Shown here: positions 18,661 to 25,887 of the stretch, piece after piece
Layout of the letters: every line of letters starts with the position of its first letter
Numbering within the stretch: the stretch's first letter is position 1
DNA from: Nitrospirota bacterium
GTDB taxonomy: Bacteria > Nitrospirota > Nitrospiria > Nitrospirales > Nitrospiraceae
NCBI GenBank assembly: GCA_016201805.1
Contig: JACQCB010000051.1
Location: 1-30,666 of the forward strand
DNA length: 30,666 nt
Direction: 5' to 3'
Position numbers and translations under genes: made by a program
The notes under the pieces: model-generated
Told to the model about the DNA's origin: nothing
The model's database searches: none
What the model saw: only the letters and a program-made list of their open reading frames with translations

Positions 18661-18689
18661 AATATAGGCCAATCCTCCACACCTGTCAA
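18661..18689 (-). promoter_or_regulatory. Near-consensus sigma-70 promoter for the secreted-protein gene
   Basis: On the minus strand a perfect TTGACA is followed after exactly 17 bases by TATATT (5 of 6 matches). The start codon is about 95 bases downstream, giving a leader of about 85 bases that ends in AAGGAGG. By match to consensus this is the strongest promoter seen in the window. The 234 bases between this gene and the tRNA contain nothing else I can name apart from a 5-bp gggtg/caccc hairpin. Confidence 0.82.
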
Positions 18690-18800
18690 GAAAATTTCTG
18701 GGGGTTGTGGACCAACCAGGGCCACCCACTGCCTACGGGGTGTCGCACCCTACCCACACCTCAATCCATACCTCCCGCAAGACCCCGCAATCGAGGGTTA

Positions 18801-18887
18801 TGGTGCCCGGAGGGAGGATCGAACTCCCACTCTCTTGCGAGAACCAGATTTTGAGTCTGGCGCGTCTGCCAGTTCCGCCATCCGGGC
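18801..18887 (-). tRNA. tRNA-Leu (anticodon CAA)
   Basis: Class II tRNA of 87 bases including an encoded CCA. The acceptor stem pairs GCCCGGA with TCCGGGC, followed by A and CCA. The anticodon stem CCAGA/TCTGG encloses the loop CTCAAAA, giving anticodon CAA, which reads UUG. A long variable arm and a T loop with TTCGATC in a GGGAG/CTCCC stem are present, as expected for tRNA-Leu. Confidence 0.96.
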
Positions 18888-18905
18888 TGCCTGCCCATCG
18901 GTCCC

Positions 18906-18934
18906 CTTCTAGCACGATCCTCTTGGACCGTCAA
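18906..18934 (-). promoter_or_regulatory. Probable promoter of tRNA-Leu
   Basis: On the minus strand TTGACG is followed after 17 bases by TAGAAG, 18 bases upstream of the mature tRNA 5' end. The -35 matches 5 of 6 and the -10 matches 4 of 6. The placement leaves room for a short 5' leader for RNase P removal. Confidence 0.6.
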
Positions 18935-18971
18935 CCGCTGTCCCCTCTTTCCTTTCTCTTGGAGCGGATGC

Positions 18972-18977
18972 TACAAT
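18972..18977 (+). promoter_or_regulatory. Possible extended -10 promoter for the Fe-trafficking-like gene
   Basis: TACAAT (5 of 6) preceded by TGC makes an extended -10 element. The -35 region is poor. A transcript would start about 63 bases before the ATG at 19048. It is back to back with the tRNA-Leu promoter, only about 40 bases away. Confidence 0.45.
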
Positions 18978-19047
18978 GCGCTCGACTCTTCAATACCGAC
19001 ACCCGACTGCTCAGGCTCGGTTTATCCTATTATTAGGAGGTTTCCTC

Positions 19048-19326
19048 ATGGCTTCGGTGCAGTGCGTGAAGTGCGGAAAGGAAGAAGAACCGATCACCGA
19101 CACTCTCTTCATGGGGAAGCTGGAGACCGAGATCAAAACCAAGGTCTGCAAAAACTGCTGGAAACAATGGGAAGGCATGCGCGTGATGGTGATCAACGAA
19201 TACCAAGTCAATCTGGGCGAGGAAAGCGGCCGTGAACTCGTCAAGAAACAAATGCGGGCCTTTTTAAACCTCGGAGAATCAACCGACACTTCAAAGCTCC
19301 AGGCCAATTACAAGCCGCCGCAATAG
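19048..19326 (+). CDS. Fe(2+)-trafficking-like (YggX-type) protein with paired CxxC motifs
   Basis: A 92-residue protein. The segment from about residue 22 to 75, with LETEIKTKVCKNCWKQWEGMRVMVINEYQVNLGEESGRELVKKQMRAFL, matches the pattern of YggX/Fe(2+)-trafficking proteins (INE, later helix, xxMxxFL), which help protect iron-sulfur clusters from oxidation. Unlike E. coli YggX it carries two CxxC pairs (Cys6/9 and Cys34/37), suggesting a bound zinc or iron. The ATG at 19048 is chosen because AGGAGG stands 7 bases before it; a longer frame from 18976 has no ribosome site. Function is inferred from family likeness only. Confidence 0.85.
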   Translation: MASVQCVKCGKEEEPITDTLFMGKLETEIKTKVCKNCWKQWEGMRVMVINEYQVNLGEESGRELVKKQMRAFLNLGESTDTSKLQANYKPPQ

Positions 19327-19529
19327 CCGATATTTTTTATCGCCTTGCCCTCACCCGCATGACCCCGACCCTGCCCGTTCGAGTTGACACATCCCCACGC
19401 CCCCCCCACCAACCGGCGGGCCTAACGACTCGTCGCTGGCTTTCTCCAATAAGGCCTTCCATCTCCACAACCTGCCGCTCCACAACAACCTGCCGTGAGC
19501 GAAATTTGCCCGACACGCCTTGGATTTCA

Positions 19530-19559
19530 TTGACAAATTGCAAAAGCCAGTGGTAGATT
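19530..19559 (+). promoter_or_regulatory. Probable promoter of the bifunctional-nuclease gene pair
   Basis: A perfect TTGACA, 18-base spacer and TAGATT (4 of 6), about 50 bases before the first ATG of the downstream gene. The 284 bases between the Fe-trafficking-like gene and this gene (19327-19610) hold no other feature I can support. Confidence 0.65.
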
Positions 19560-19610
19560 TACCCGTTCTTCAATTCGAATCGTTACAGACGACGCTGGGA
19601 TCGATCCGTT

Positions 19611-20066
19611 ATGATGACACAGATGACCGTGAAGGGGCTGATGTTCGATCCCTACAATAACGCGTACATCGTTATTTTGCGGGACGAGGACAACTCCGAC
19701 ATGTTGCCCATCTGGGTCGGGAAAGCAGAAGCCAGCTCGATCAGCTTCGCTCTGGAAGGGTCGGCGGCTCCCCGGCCGATGACGCATGACCTCATGCGAT
19801 CGCTCCTGGATACCGTCGATGCCAAGGTCCTGAGCGTGGTGGTCACCGACTTAAAAGACAATACCTATTATGCGAAAATCCATCTCATGGGCGAGGACTC
19901 CGAATACTCGGTTGACTCACGGCCCAGCGATGCCATTGCCTTGGCACTGCGAACGAACGCGCCTATTTTTGCCCGTGAGGAAGTGCTCCGCAAACAGGCA
20001 TCGGAAGAATTGGATCAATGGCTTGAGAATCTCAAGCCGGAGGACTTCGGCAAATATGAGTCGTGA
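19611..20066 (+). CDS. Bifunctional nuclease domain (BFN/DUF151) protein, copy 1
   Basis: A 151-residue single-domain protein. The BFN domain covers about residues 5-130, with NNAYIVILRDEDNSDMLPIWVGKAEASSI, the APRPMTHDLM stretch and the conserved SRPSDAIALALR near residue 103. A short helical tail ending in WLENLKPEDFGKYES follows. The name comes from a plant protein reported to have RNase and DNase activity; related domains are found in many bacteria, where the role is unclear, and UvrB/UvrC-like motifs are sometimes attached, which are absent here. ATGs at 19611, 19614 and 19623 are all possible starts. It is followed by a paralogue, 238 bases on. Confidence 0.9.
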   Translation: MMTQMTVKGLMFDPYNNAYIVILRDEDNSDMLPIWVGKAEASSISFALEGSAAPRPMTHDLMRSLLDTVDAKVLSVVVTDLKDNTYYAKIHLMGEDSEYSVDSRPSDAIALALRTNAPIFAREEVLRKQASEELDQWLENLKPEDFGKYES

Positions 20067-20304
20067 GCGCCGCGCCTGTTCGTCGATCGACCCTGATCGT
20101 GCCGGAACGGTGGGGACACACGAGGCAAGAAAGACGCGCTTCAGCAAGAGCACAGCCTCCTGACAACCCATAACGCGCGGCCCTGCCTGGATGTAGTCCC
20201 CCTGCACGATCTTGGCTTCAGCCTGACTCGGCTGGTTGCAAAAGGGAGCCCGCAAACAACGGGCGCACGCGATAGGAACGTTGAGAGTTTGATTGGAACA
20301 CATC

Positions 20305-20787
20305 ATGATGGACGGCGATAAAGAATCCTCCGATCTGGTACGGTTGACGGTACACGGGGTCCTCCCCGATTCCAACACCGATACGCAGATCGTCATCCTC
20401 AGGGACGAAGAACATGCCGAGGTGCTCCCGATCTGGGTCGGCAGCGCGGAGGGCAACGCGATCCGCCTGGCCTTGGAAGGCGTGGTCCCGCCCCGTCCCA
20501 TGAGTCACGATTTAATCCGGAGCTTTGCCGATCACCTCAACATCAAGATCACCTCGGCGGTGATCACGGACGTCAAAAGCAACACCTACTATGCCACCGT
20601 CCACTTGACCGCCCACGGGCTCGAACGGACGATCGACTCCCGGCCGAGCGACGCCATCGCCTTGGCCTTGCGCGCGAATTGTCCTCTCTATGTGACGCAG
20701 GATGTGTTGAAGCAACGAGGGGGCAGCAACCTCGATGCCTGGCTGGAAAAACTGGAAGCGAAAAACCTGGGCAAACACGAAGTCTAG
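20305..20787 (+). CDS. Bifunctional nuclease domain (BFN/DUF151) protein, copy 2
   Basis: A 160-residue paralogue of the preceding gene; the two share IVILRDE, LPIWVG, APRPM/PPRPMSHDL, NTYYA, DSRPSDAIALALR and a closing WLE-KLE tail. A TTG at 20293 opens the frame, but the ATG at 20305, with GGAAC upstream, is a more usual start. The 238 bases before it contain only short hairpins (for example 20248-20264). It ends 47 bases before rplM in the same direction, so it may be transcribed with rplM-rpsI. The two copies have clearly diverged at sequence level, so this is an old duplication. Confidence 0.9.
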   Translation: MMDGDKESSDLVRLTVHGVLPDSNTDTQIVILRDEEHAEVLPIWVGSAEGNAIRLALEGVVPPRPMSHDLIRSFADHLNIKITSAVITDVKSNTYYATVHLTAHGLERTIDSRPSDAIALALRANCPLYVTQDVLKQRGGSNLDAWLEKLEAKNLGKHEV

Positions 20788-20834
20788 CACCGCGCGTCCC
20801 ACTGACGCAGCATTCGAGAACGGGGAAAGGAATC

Positions 20835-21263
20835 ATGGGAACCTATCTAGCAAAACCGGCAGAAGTAGTCAGGAAGTGGTACGTAGTCGACGCCAATGGG
20901 AGGACGCTGGGGCGACTGGCCGCGCGCGTGGCCGGCGTCTTGCGCGGCAAACACAAGCCCACGTTCACCCCTCACGTGGACACCGGCGACCACGTCGTAG
21001 TGATCAATGCGGGCAAGATCGCCCTCACCGGCGACAAGTTCCGCACCAAGACGTATATCCATCACACGGGCTTTCCCGGCGGGCTCAAGACCATCACGGC
21101 CGAGCACCTGCACGCCAAGAAGCCGACCGCGCTCGTCGAACGAGCCATCAAAGGCATGTTGCCCAAGAACACGCTCGGCAAGCAAATGGGGCGCAAGTTG
21201 AAAGTCTATGCGGGGGCGGAGCATCCCCACAAGGCCCAAGGCCCCGAACCGCTTACACTCTGA
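20835..21263 (+). CDS. rplM: 50S ribosomal protein L13
   Basis: A 142-residue protein, the usual L13 length, with WYVVDANGRTLGRLAARVAGVLRGKHKPTFTPHVDTGDHVVVINAGKI at 14-61 and the C-terminal RAIKGMLPKNTLGKQMGRKLKVYAGAEHPHKAQ. The ATG at 20835 follows GGGGAAAGG and gives the family N-terminus; a frame opening at 20679 inside the preceding gene is not used. It pairs with rpsI 38 bases downstream, the conserved L13-S9 operon. Confidence 0.98.
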   Translation: MGTYLAKPAEVVRKWYVVDANGRTLGRLAARVAGVLRGKHKPTFTPHVDTGDHVVVINAGKIALTGDKFRTKTYIHHTGFPGGLKTITAEHLHAKKPTALVERAIKGMLPKNTLGKQMGRKLKVYAGAEHPHKAQGPEPLTL

Positions 21264-21301
21264 TTCATGATCGACTGAACGACTGAAGGAGAACCAGACA
21301 C

Positions 21302-21694
21302 ATGGCAGCAGCAATGCAATACGCAACCGGCAAGCGCAAATACGCCATCGCCCGGGCTTGGCTCTCGGCGGGCTCCGGCGAGATCGTGGTCAACCAACGC
21401 GCCTTTGAAAACTATTTTCCCCGCCCCTCGCTCAGAAGTTTGGTGCAGTACCCGCTCGAAGTCGCCGGGCTGCTCGGCAAGTACAACGTGAAGGCCACGC
21501 TGTGCGGCGGAGGGCCCACCGGCCAAGCCGGTGCGCTTCGACATGCCATCGCCAAAGCCTTGGTGACCATGACGCCGGCCCTGCGGGAGCCCCTCAAGAA
21601 AGAAGGCCTCCTGACCCGCGACTCGCGCGTCAAGGAACGGAAAAAGTACGGACAGAAAGGGGCCAGGAAACGCTTCCAGTACTCGAAGCGGTAA
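21302..21694 (+). CDS. rpsI: 30S ribosomal protein S9
   Basis: A 130-residue S9 with ATGKRKYAIARAWLSAGSG near the N-terminus, VKATLCGGGPTGQAGALRHAIAKAL in the middle and the conserved basic tail ending FQYSKR, whose last Arg reaches the P-site tRNA. An AAGGAGA site precedes the ATG; a second ATG 4 codons on is less likely. It is followed by a strong terminator. Confidence 0.98.
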   Translation: MAAAMQYATGKRKYAIARAWLSAGSGEIVVNQRAFENYFPRPSLRSLVQYPLEVAGLLGKYNVKATLCGGGPTGQAGALRHAIAKALVTMTPALREPLKKEGLLTRDSRVKERKKYGQKGARKRFQYSKR

Positions 21695-21717
21695 AGACTT
21701 GGGGCTGCTGCCTATGG

Positions 21718-21748
21718 AAAAGGGAAGGCCTCGGGCCTTCCCTTTTTT
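21718..21748 (+). terminator. Intrinsic terminator after rplM-rpsI
   Basis: A 9-bp perfect stem (21722-21730 with 21734-21742) with a 3-base loop, flanked by an A tract and six Ts. It is a textbook intrinsic terminator 24 bases past the rpsI stop codon. The A tract means it could also work weakly in the other direction. Confidence 0.93.
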
Positions 21749-21833
21749 ATGTTCTCAATCGGCGCACTCCATGGGGCTTTGCTGAGATGGGAGCTTTGTT
21801 AAGAATCTGTTTGATCGAGAGTACGGTGAACTC

Positions 21834-22937
21834 GTGACACGATCGGCAACAGTAGTCCATGTGGCAGTGGCAGGCGCCAGCGGCTATGCCGGCGCCGAAT
21901 TGCTGCGTCTGCTCATGGGCCATCCACGAGTCAAAATCACCGCCGTGACATCGGAGAAGTCGGCCGGCAGTCCCGTGGCCTCCGTCTTCCCGCACCTGGC
22001 TTCCGTGCTCCCCCTCTCGTTCGAAGCCTTGGCCCCGGAGGCGATCGCCAAGCGGGCCGACCTGGTCTTTTTGGCCCTTCCCCATACCACGTCGCTGATG
22101 CCGGCATCGGTCTGCCTGGCCGCAGGCAAGCACGTCGTGGATCTCAGCGCCGACTACAGGTTGAAGGATCCCGGCCAGTACGAAACCTGGTATCACACTC
22201 CTCACCCCTACCCGGATCTCCTCAAGGAAGCGGTGTACGGGCTCCCGGAGTTGCACAAGGACGCCATACGAACCGCTCGCCTGGTCGCATCGCCCGGCTG
22301 TTATCCGACCGCCGCTATCCTGCAATTAGCCCCCTTGGTGGCCAAGGGGCTGATCCAGCCGGACTCCATAGTCATCGATGCCAAGTCCGGCGTATCAGGA
22401 GCGGGCCGGAGCCCGGCCCTTGCCTACCATTTCCCTGAAGCCCATGAATCCATCGAGGCCTATAAAGTCGGCCGGCACCGCCATATTCCCGAGATCGAGC
22501 AGGAGTTGAGCGCGCTGGCAGGAAGCCTCAAGGGCAAGGGACAGCAGACAAGGACCGCCCACGACGCGGCCAAGATTCTCGTCGCCTTTACGCCGCACCT
22601 TGTCCCCATGAATCGTGGGATTCTCAGCACGGCGTATTGCCGGCTGAAGACCCCCCTCGGACGCGAGAACCTGCGAGCGCTCTACAAGGACTTTTACAAA
22701 AACGCGCGGTTCGTGCGCCTCCAGGACGGCGACGCATCCGCGAATCCGCGCCACGTGCGCGGCTCGAACTTCTGCGACCTGGCCCTGTTCACCGACGCCA
22801 GAACCGGCTGGGTGGTCACGGTCTGCGCCATCGACAACCTGGTCAAAGGCGCGGCCGGTCAGGCCATCCAAGCCATGAACCTGATGCTGGGGTTCCCGGA
22901 AGAAACGGGCCTCCTGGCTCCCGGAGTCTACCCGTGA
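21834..22937 (+). CDS. argC: N-acetyl-gamma-glutamyl-phosphate reductase
   Basis: NADPH-dependent reduction of N-acetylglutamyl phosphate, third step of arginine synthesis. The 367-residue protein has the nucleotide-binding VAGASGYAGAELLRLL (12-27), ALPHTTS (81-87), VDLSADYRL (102-110) and the catalytic cysteine in SPGCYPTA (Cys156). A His-containing substrate region and the PHLVPMNRGILST stretch near 260 follow. The start is GTG at 21834, with a CGGTGA-like ribosome site. It is slightly longer than the family average of about 345. It is followed by argJ after 34 bases. Confidence 0.96.
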   Translation: MTRSATVVHVAVAGASGYAGAELLRLLMGHPRVKITAVTSEKSAGSPVASVFPHLASVLPLSFEALAPEAIAKRADLVFLALPHTTSLMPASVCLAAGKHVVDLSADYRLKDPGQYETWYHTPHPYPDLLKEAVYGLPELHKDAIRTARLVASPGCYPTAAILQLAPLVAKGLIQPDSIVIDAKSGVSGAGRSPALAYHFPEAHESIEAYKVGRHRHIPEIEQELSALAGSLKGKGQQTRTAHDAAKILVAFTPHLVPMNRGILSTAYCRLKTPLGRENLRALYKDFYKNARFVRLQDGDASANPRHVRGSNFCDLALFTDARTGWVVTVCAIDNLVKGAAGQAIQAMNLMLGFPEETGLLAPGVYP

Positions 22938-22971
22938 CTGCTTTCTCCGCCCTGCGACAGCTGCCGCGACC

Positions 22972-24192
22972 ATGACAGGCCGATCCTTCAAAAACATCAG
23001 AGGCGGGATCACGGCGCCACAGGGATTTCTGGCAGCCGGGATTCACGCCGGGATCAAAAAACAGGCCGTTCCCGACCTGGCCCTCGTCGTTTCCACCGGA
23101 GAAGGATCGATCGCCGGTGTCTTTACGACCAATCGAGTGACAGCCGCGCCGGTCGTCCTAGATCGTCTGCACCTTCGCGGCGGGATCGGCCGAGCCATCG
23201 TCGTCAACAGCGGCAACGCGAACGCCTGTACGGGAGCCCGAGGCCTGGCCGATGCGAAAGAAATGGCCCGCCTGGTCGCCGAACATCTCGGCACGACGAC
23301 CAACCATGTGTTTGTCGGTTCCACCGGCGTCATCGGCCAATCCCTCCCGATGGCGCGGATCAGACAGGGCATCCCTGCGATCATCAAACGCCTCCGCCGA
23401 AGCGGCGGACGGGACGCAGCCAGGGCCATTATGACCACCGACCTGACCGTCAAGGAGATCGCCGTCACGGCTCGGATTGCCGGCCATCGCATTACCGTGG
23501 GCGGGATGGCCAAAGGCTCCGGCATGATTCATCCCGACATGGCCACGATGCTGGCCTATCTCACGACCGATGCGGCCATCGCGCCGCCGACGCTCCAGCG
23601 AGCGCTCGCCGCCGCCGTCGCCCCGTCCTTCAACAGCATCTCGGTGGACGGCGACACCAGCACGAACGACACCGTCCTGTGCCTGGCCAACGGACTCGCG
23701 GAAAACCCCAGGCTCAAAACGGGGTCCCGAGAACTTGCCGCCTTCCAGGAATTGCTGTCCCACGTCTGCCACTCGCTTGCCATGCAGATCTGCCGGGACG
23801 GGGAAGGGGTCACCAAGGTTGTGCGGCTGCTCGTCACGAGAGCCAGGACCCAGGCCGAGGCCAAGCAAGTCGCCAAGACCATCGCGACCTCCAGCCTGGT
23901 GAAGACCGCGCTGTTCGGAGAAGATGCCAACTGGGGACGGATCATGGCCGCCATCGGCCGTTCGGGTGTCCCCATTGCCCCGCAGAAAATCGGCCTCGCC
24001 TTCGAGGGCATCCCGATCGTGCGCAACGGCGTGGGGCTCGGCCCGTCCGCCGAGCGACGCATCGACCGGGTGGTGCGTCGCAAGGAGTTTACGATTACTG
24101 TGGACCTCGGCCAAGGCTCGCACCGCGCCTGGCTCTGGACCACCGACCTGTCCTACGACTACGTGAAGATCAATGCCTCCTATCGCTCGTAG
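22972..24192 (+). CDS. argJ: Glutamate N-acetyltransferase / amino-acid acetyltransferase ArgJ
   Basis: Transfers acetyl from N-acetylornithine to glutamate, and in bifunctional forms also from acetyl-CoA; it closes the cyclic arginine route. The 406-residue precursor has VVNSGNANACTGARG (77-91) and the self-cleavage site KGSGMIHPDMATML, where Thr192 is expected to become the N-terminal nucleophile of the beta chain. SVDGDTSTNDT and FGEDANWGRI are further family motifs, and the C-terminus ends VKINASYRS. It follows argC closely. A full acetyl cycle here would need argB and argD elsewhere. Confidence 0.97.
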   Translation: MTGRSFKNIRGGITAPQGFLAAGIHAGIKKQAVPDLALVVSTGEGSIAGVFTTNRVTAAPVVLDRLHLRGGIGRAIVVNSGNANACTGARGLADAKEMARLVAEHLGTTTNHVFVGSTGVIGQSLPMARIRQGIPAIIKRLRRSGGRDAARAIMTTDLTVKEIAVTARIAGHRITVGGMAKGSGMIHPDMATMLAYLTTDAAIAPPTLQRALAAAVAPSFNSISVDGDTSTNDTVLCLANGLAENPRLKTGSRELAAFQELLSHVCHSLAMQICRDGEGVTKVVRLLVTRARTQAEAKQVAKTIATSSLVKTALFGEDANWGRIMAAIGRSGVPIAPQKIGLAFEGIPIVRNGVGLGPSAERRIDRVVRRKEFTITVDLGQGSHRAWLWTTDLSYDYVKINASYRS

Positions 24193-24211
24193 GACCGGCC
24201 CTGGGCGCGGC

Positions 24212-24240
24212 TTGTAAAGCAACGCGAACTATGCTAAATT
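24212..24240 (+). promoter_or_regulatory. Possible promoter of the rpsB-tsf-pyrH-frr block
   Basis: TTGTAA, a 17-base spacer and TAAATT (4 of 6 matches in each box), beginning 20 bases past the argJ stop codon. It would give a leader of about 185 bases before rpsB. Confidence 0.55.
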
Positions 24241-24246
24241 TCAACC

Positions 24247-24432
24247 CCTTGTAGGGATTTCGTTCCGTTTCAGTCGCAGGGCTTCGACAAAGGCAAGGAC
24301 CTGTCGGAGCGATTATTCAAATTCGCAGTGGCGTGTCCGCACGCCATTCAGCTTGGGAACAAGGGGAGAGAGACCTCTCGTCCGTTTCGACGGACGCGCT
24401 CCGCAAGCAAAGGAAGGAGGTGACAGCACAGC
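24247..24432 (+). promoter_or_regulatory. Structured 5' leader of rpsB
   Basis: About 185 bases between the putative promoter and rpsB can fold into several hairpins. One is a perfect 7-bp stem with a 4-base loop (24329-24346). Another is a 6-bp gtccgt/acggac stem closed by a TTCG tetraloop (24380-24395), with a 5-bp gagag/ctctc stem just before it. The leader ends in an AGGAAGGAGGTGA ribosome site. In several bacteria S2 represses its own operon through an rpsB leader; whether this one is such an element is inference. Confidence 0.45.
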
Positions 24433-25218
24433 ATGGGGATGATCACGATCAAGGAACTGCTGGAGGCCGGCGTCCATTTCGGCCACCAAACCAACCGCTG
24501 GAACCCGAAGATGAAACGCTTCATTTTCGGCGAACGCAACGGCATCTACATCATCGATTTACAACAATCCGTCCAGCGCTTTGAGGCCGCCTACGCATTC
24601 GTCCGGGACATCGTCTCGGCGGGCGAATCCGTCCTGTTCGTCGGCACCAAGCGTCAGGCCGTGGACATTCTGGAAGAAGAAGCGAAACGGTCCCGCATGT
24701 TCTTCGTGAACAAGCGGTGGCTGGGCGGCATGCTGACCAACTTCCAGACCATCCGCAAGAGCATCGAGAAGCTGAAAAAGTTTGAGGCGGCCCTGACCGA
24801 CGGCACCCATCAGCGGTTGACTAAAAAAGAAGTCGGCCAGATGGAAAAAGAACGGGTGAAGCTGGAAAAGTATCTCAGCGGGATCAAGAACTTGAACAGC
24901 CTCCCCGGCTGCGTCTTCGTGCTGGACACCCGCGTCGAGCACATTGCGGTCCAGGAGGCCAACCGGCTGGGCATTCCGGTGCTCGCCATCATCGACACCA
25001 ACTGCGATCCGGACGGCATCGACTATCCGATCCCGGGGAACGATGACGCGATCCGGTCGATCAAGCTGATCACCTCGCGCATCGCCGATGCCTGCATCGA
25101 AGGCGCTCACCTGCGCGCGCAACGCGAGGACGGGGGCAAACCCGAGGGCACGACCGCAGCCGACCTGCGTCACTCCCACCCGGCCTCCATCGGAGTGGAA
25201 AGCGTCCCGACACTGTAA
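24433..25218 (+). CDS. rpsB: 30S ribosomal protein S2
   Basis: A 261-residue S2 with ITIKELLEAGVHFGHQTNRWNPKMKRFIFGERNGIYIIDLQQ at the N-terminus, VLFVGTKRQA, FFVNKRWLGGMLTNFQTI, the coiled-coil helices near 110-155 and the conserved LDTRVEHIAVQEANRLGIPVLAIIDTNCDPDGIDYPIPGNDDAIRSI. The C-terminal about 35 residues form a variable tail. The ATG at 24433 has a long ribosome site upstream; a second ATG two codons on is an alternative. It heads the conserved rpsB-tsf-pyrH-frr order. Confidence 0.98.
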   Translation: MGMITIKELLEAGVHFGHQTNRWNPKMKRFIFGERNGIYIIDLQQSVQRFEAAYAFVRDIVSAGESVLFVGTKRQAVDILEEEAKRSRMFFVNKRWLGGMLTNFQTIRKSIEKLKKFEAALTDGTHQRLTKKEVGQMEKERVKLEKYLSGIKNLNSLPGCVFVLDTRVEHIAVQEANRLGIPVLAIIDTNCDPDGIDYPIPGNDDAIRSIKLITSRIADACIEGAHLRAQREDGGKPEGTTAADLRHSHPASIGVESVPTL

Positions 25219-25225
25219 AGAGCCT

Positions 25226-25256
25226 GGCCCGGCGGGAGGATCGAGCCCGCCCGGCC
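25226..25256 (+). other. Hairpin between rpsB and tsf
   Basis: Two 11-base arms (25226-25236 and 25246-25256) pair with a single C-C mismatch around a 9-base loop. No T tract follows. In E. coli the rpsB-tsf gap holds a partial terminator that lowers tsf expression relative to rpsB; this GC-rich hairpin could do the same job or serve as a processing site. Confidence 0.45.
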
Positions 25257-25290
25257 GTCGTCATGAACGAAAGAGGAGTGAGTACGCGGC

Positions 25291-25887
25291 ATGGCATCCA
25301 ATAGCACCTTGGTGAAAGAACTACGCGAAAAAACCGGCGCCGGCATTCTGGATTGTCAGAAGGCGCTGACGGAATCCGGCAACGACATCGAGAAAGCCAT
25401 CGAGCATCTGCGGCAAAAGGGCCTGGCGGCCGCGCAAAAGAAGGCCGGTCGGGAGACGAATGAAGGGCTCATCAGCGCCTATATCCACCCCGGCAGCCGC
25501 ATCGGGGTCCTCATCGAGGTCAACTGCGAGACCGACTTCGTCGCACGGAACGAGGAATTCCAGGCCTTCGTGAAGGACCTCGCGCTCCAGGTCGCCGCGT
25601 CCAACCCCTCCTTCGTCAAACGGGAAGACATCCCGGCCGCGCTGATCGAGAAAGAGAAACAGATCTATCAGGCTCAGGCCAAGGAAATGGGGAAGCCGGA
25701 GGCGGCATGGGGCAAGATCGTGGAGGGCAAGCTGGAGAAGTTCCGTCAGGAAAGCTGCCTGCTGGAGCAGGCCTTCATCAAGAATCCCACGGTCACCATT
25801 AAAGACCTCTTGGCGCAGAAGATCGCGAAGATCGGCGAGAACATGTCCATCCGGCGCTTCACACGTTACCAGTTGGGCCACGAATGA
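25291..25887 (+). CDS. tsf: Elongation factor Ts, short form
   Basis: Guanine nucleotide exchange factor for EF-Tu. The 198-residue protein is the short type, as in Thermus, rather than the about 283-residue E. coli type; it lacks one repeat of the core. The N-terminal UBA-like domain has VKELREKTGAGILDCQKALTE (8-28), and the EF-Tu contact TDFVAR is at 81-86. An AGAGGAGTGA ribosome site precedes the ATG. The stop overlaps the pyrH start by 4 bases (ATGA). Confidence 0.97.
   Translation: MASNSTLVKELREKTGAGILDCQKALTESGNDIEKAIEHLRQKGLAAAQKKAGRETNEGLISAYIHPGSRIGVLIEVNCETDFVARNEEFQAFVKDLALQVAASNPSFVKREDIPAALIEKEKQIYQAQAKEMGKPEAAWGKIVEGKLEKFRQESCLLEQAFIKNPTVTIKDLLAQKIAKIGENMSIRRFTRYQLGHE

Noticed and set aside
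20219..20264. Two small 5-bp hairpins upstream of the second BFN gene
   Set aside because: The stems are too short for a confident terminator or regulatory element in GC-rich DNA, and no T tract follows either.
19917..20501. A 194-codon minus-strand frame covering the gap between the two BFN genes
   Set aside because: Most of it is antisense to the two BFN genes. The part in the gap has no recognisable domain or ribosome site. It could be revisited if relatives conserve it.
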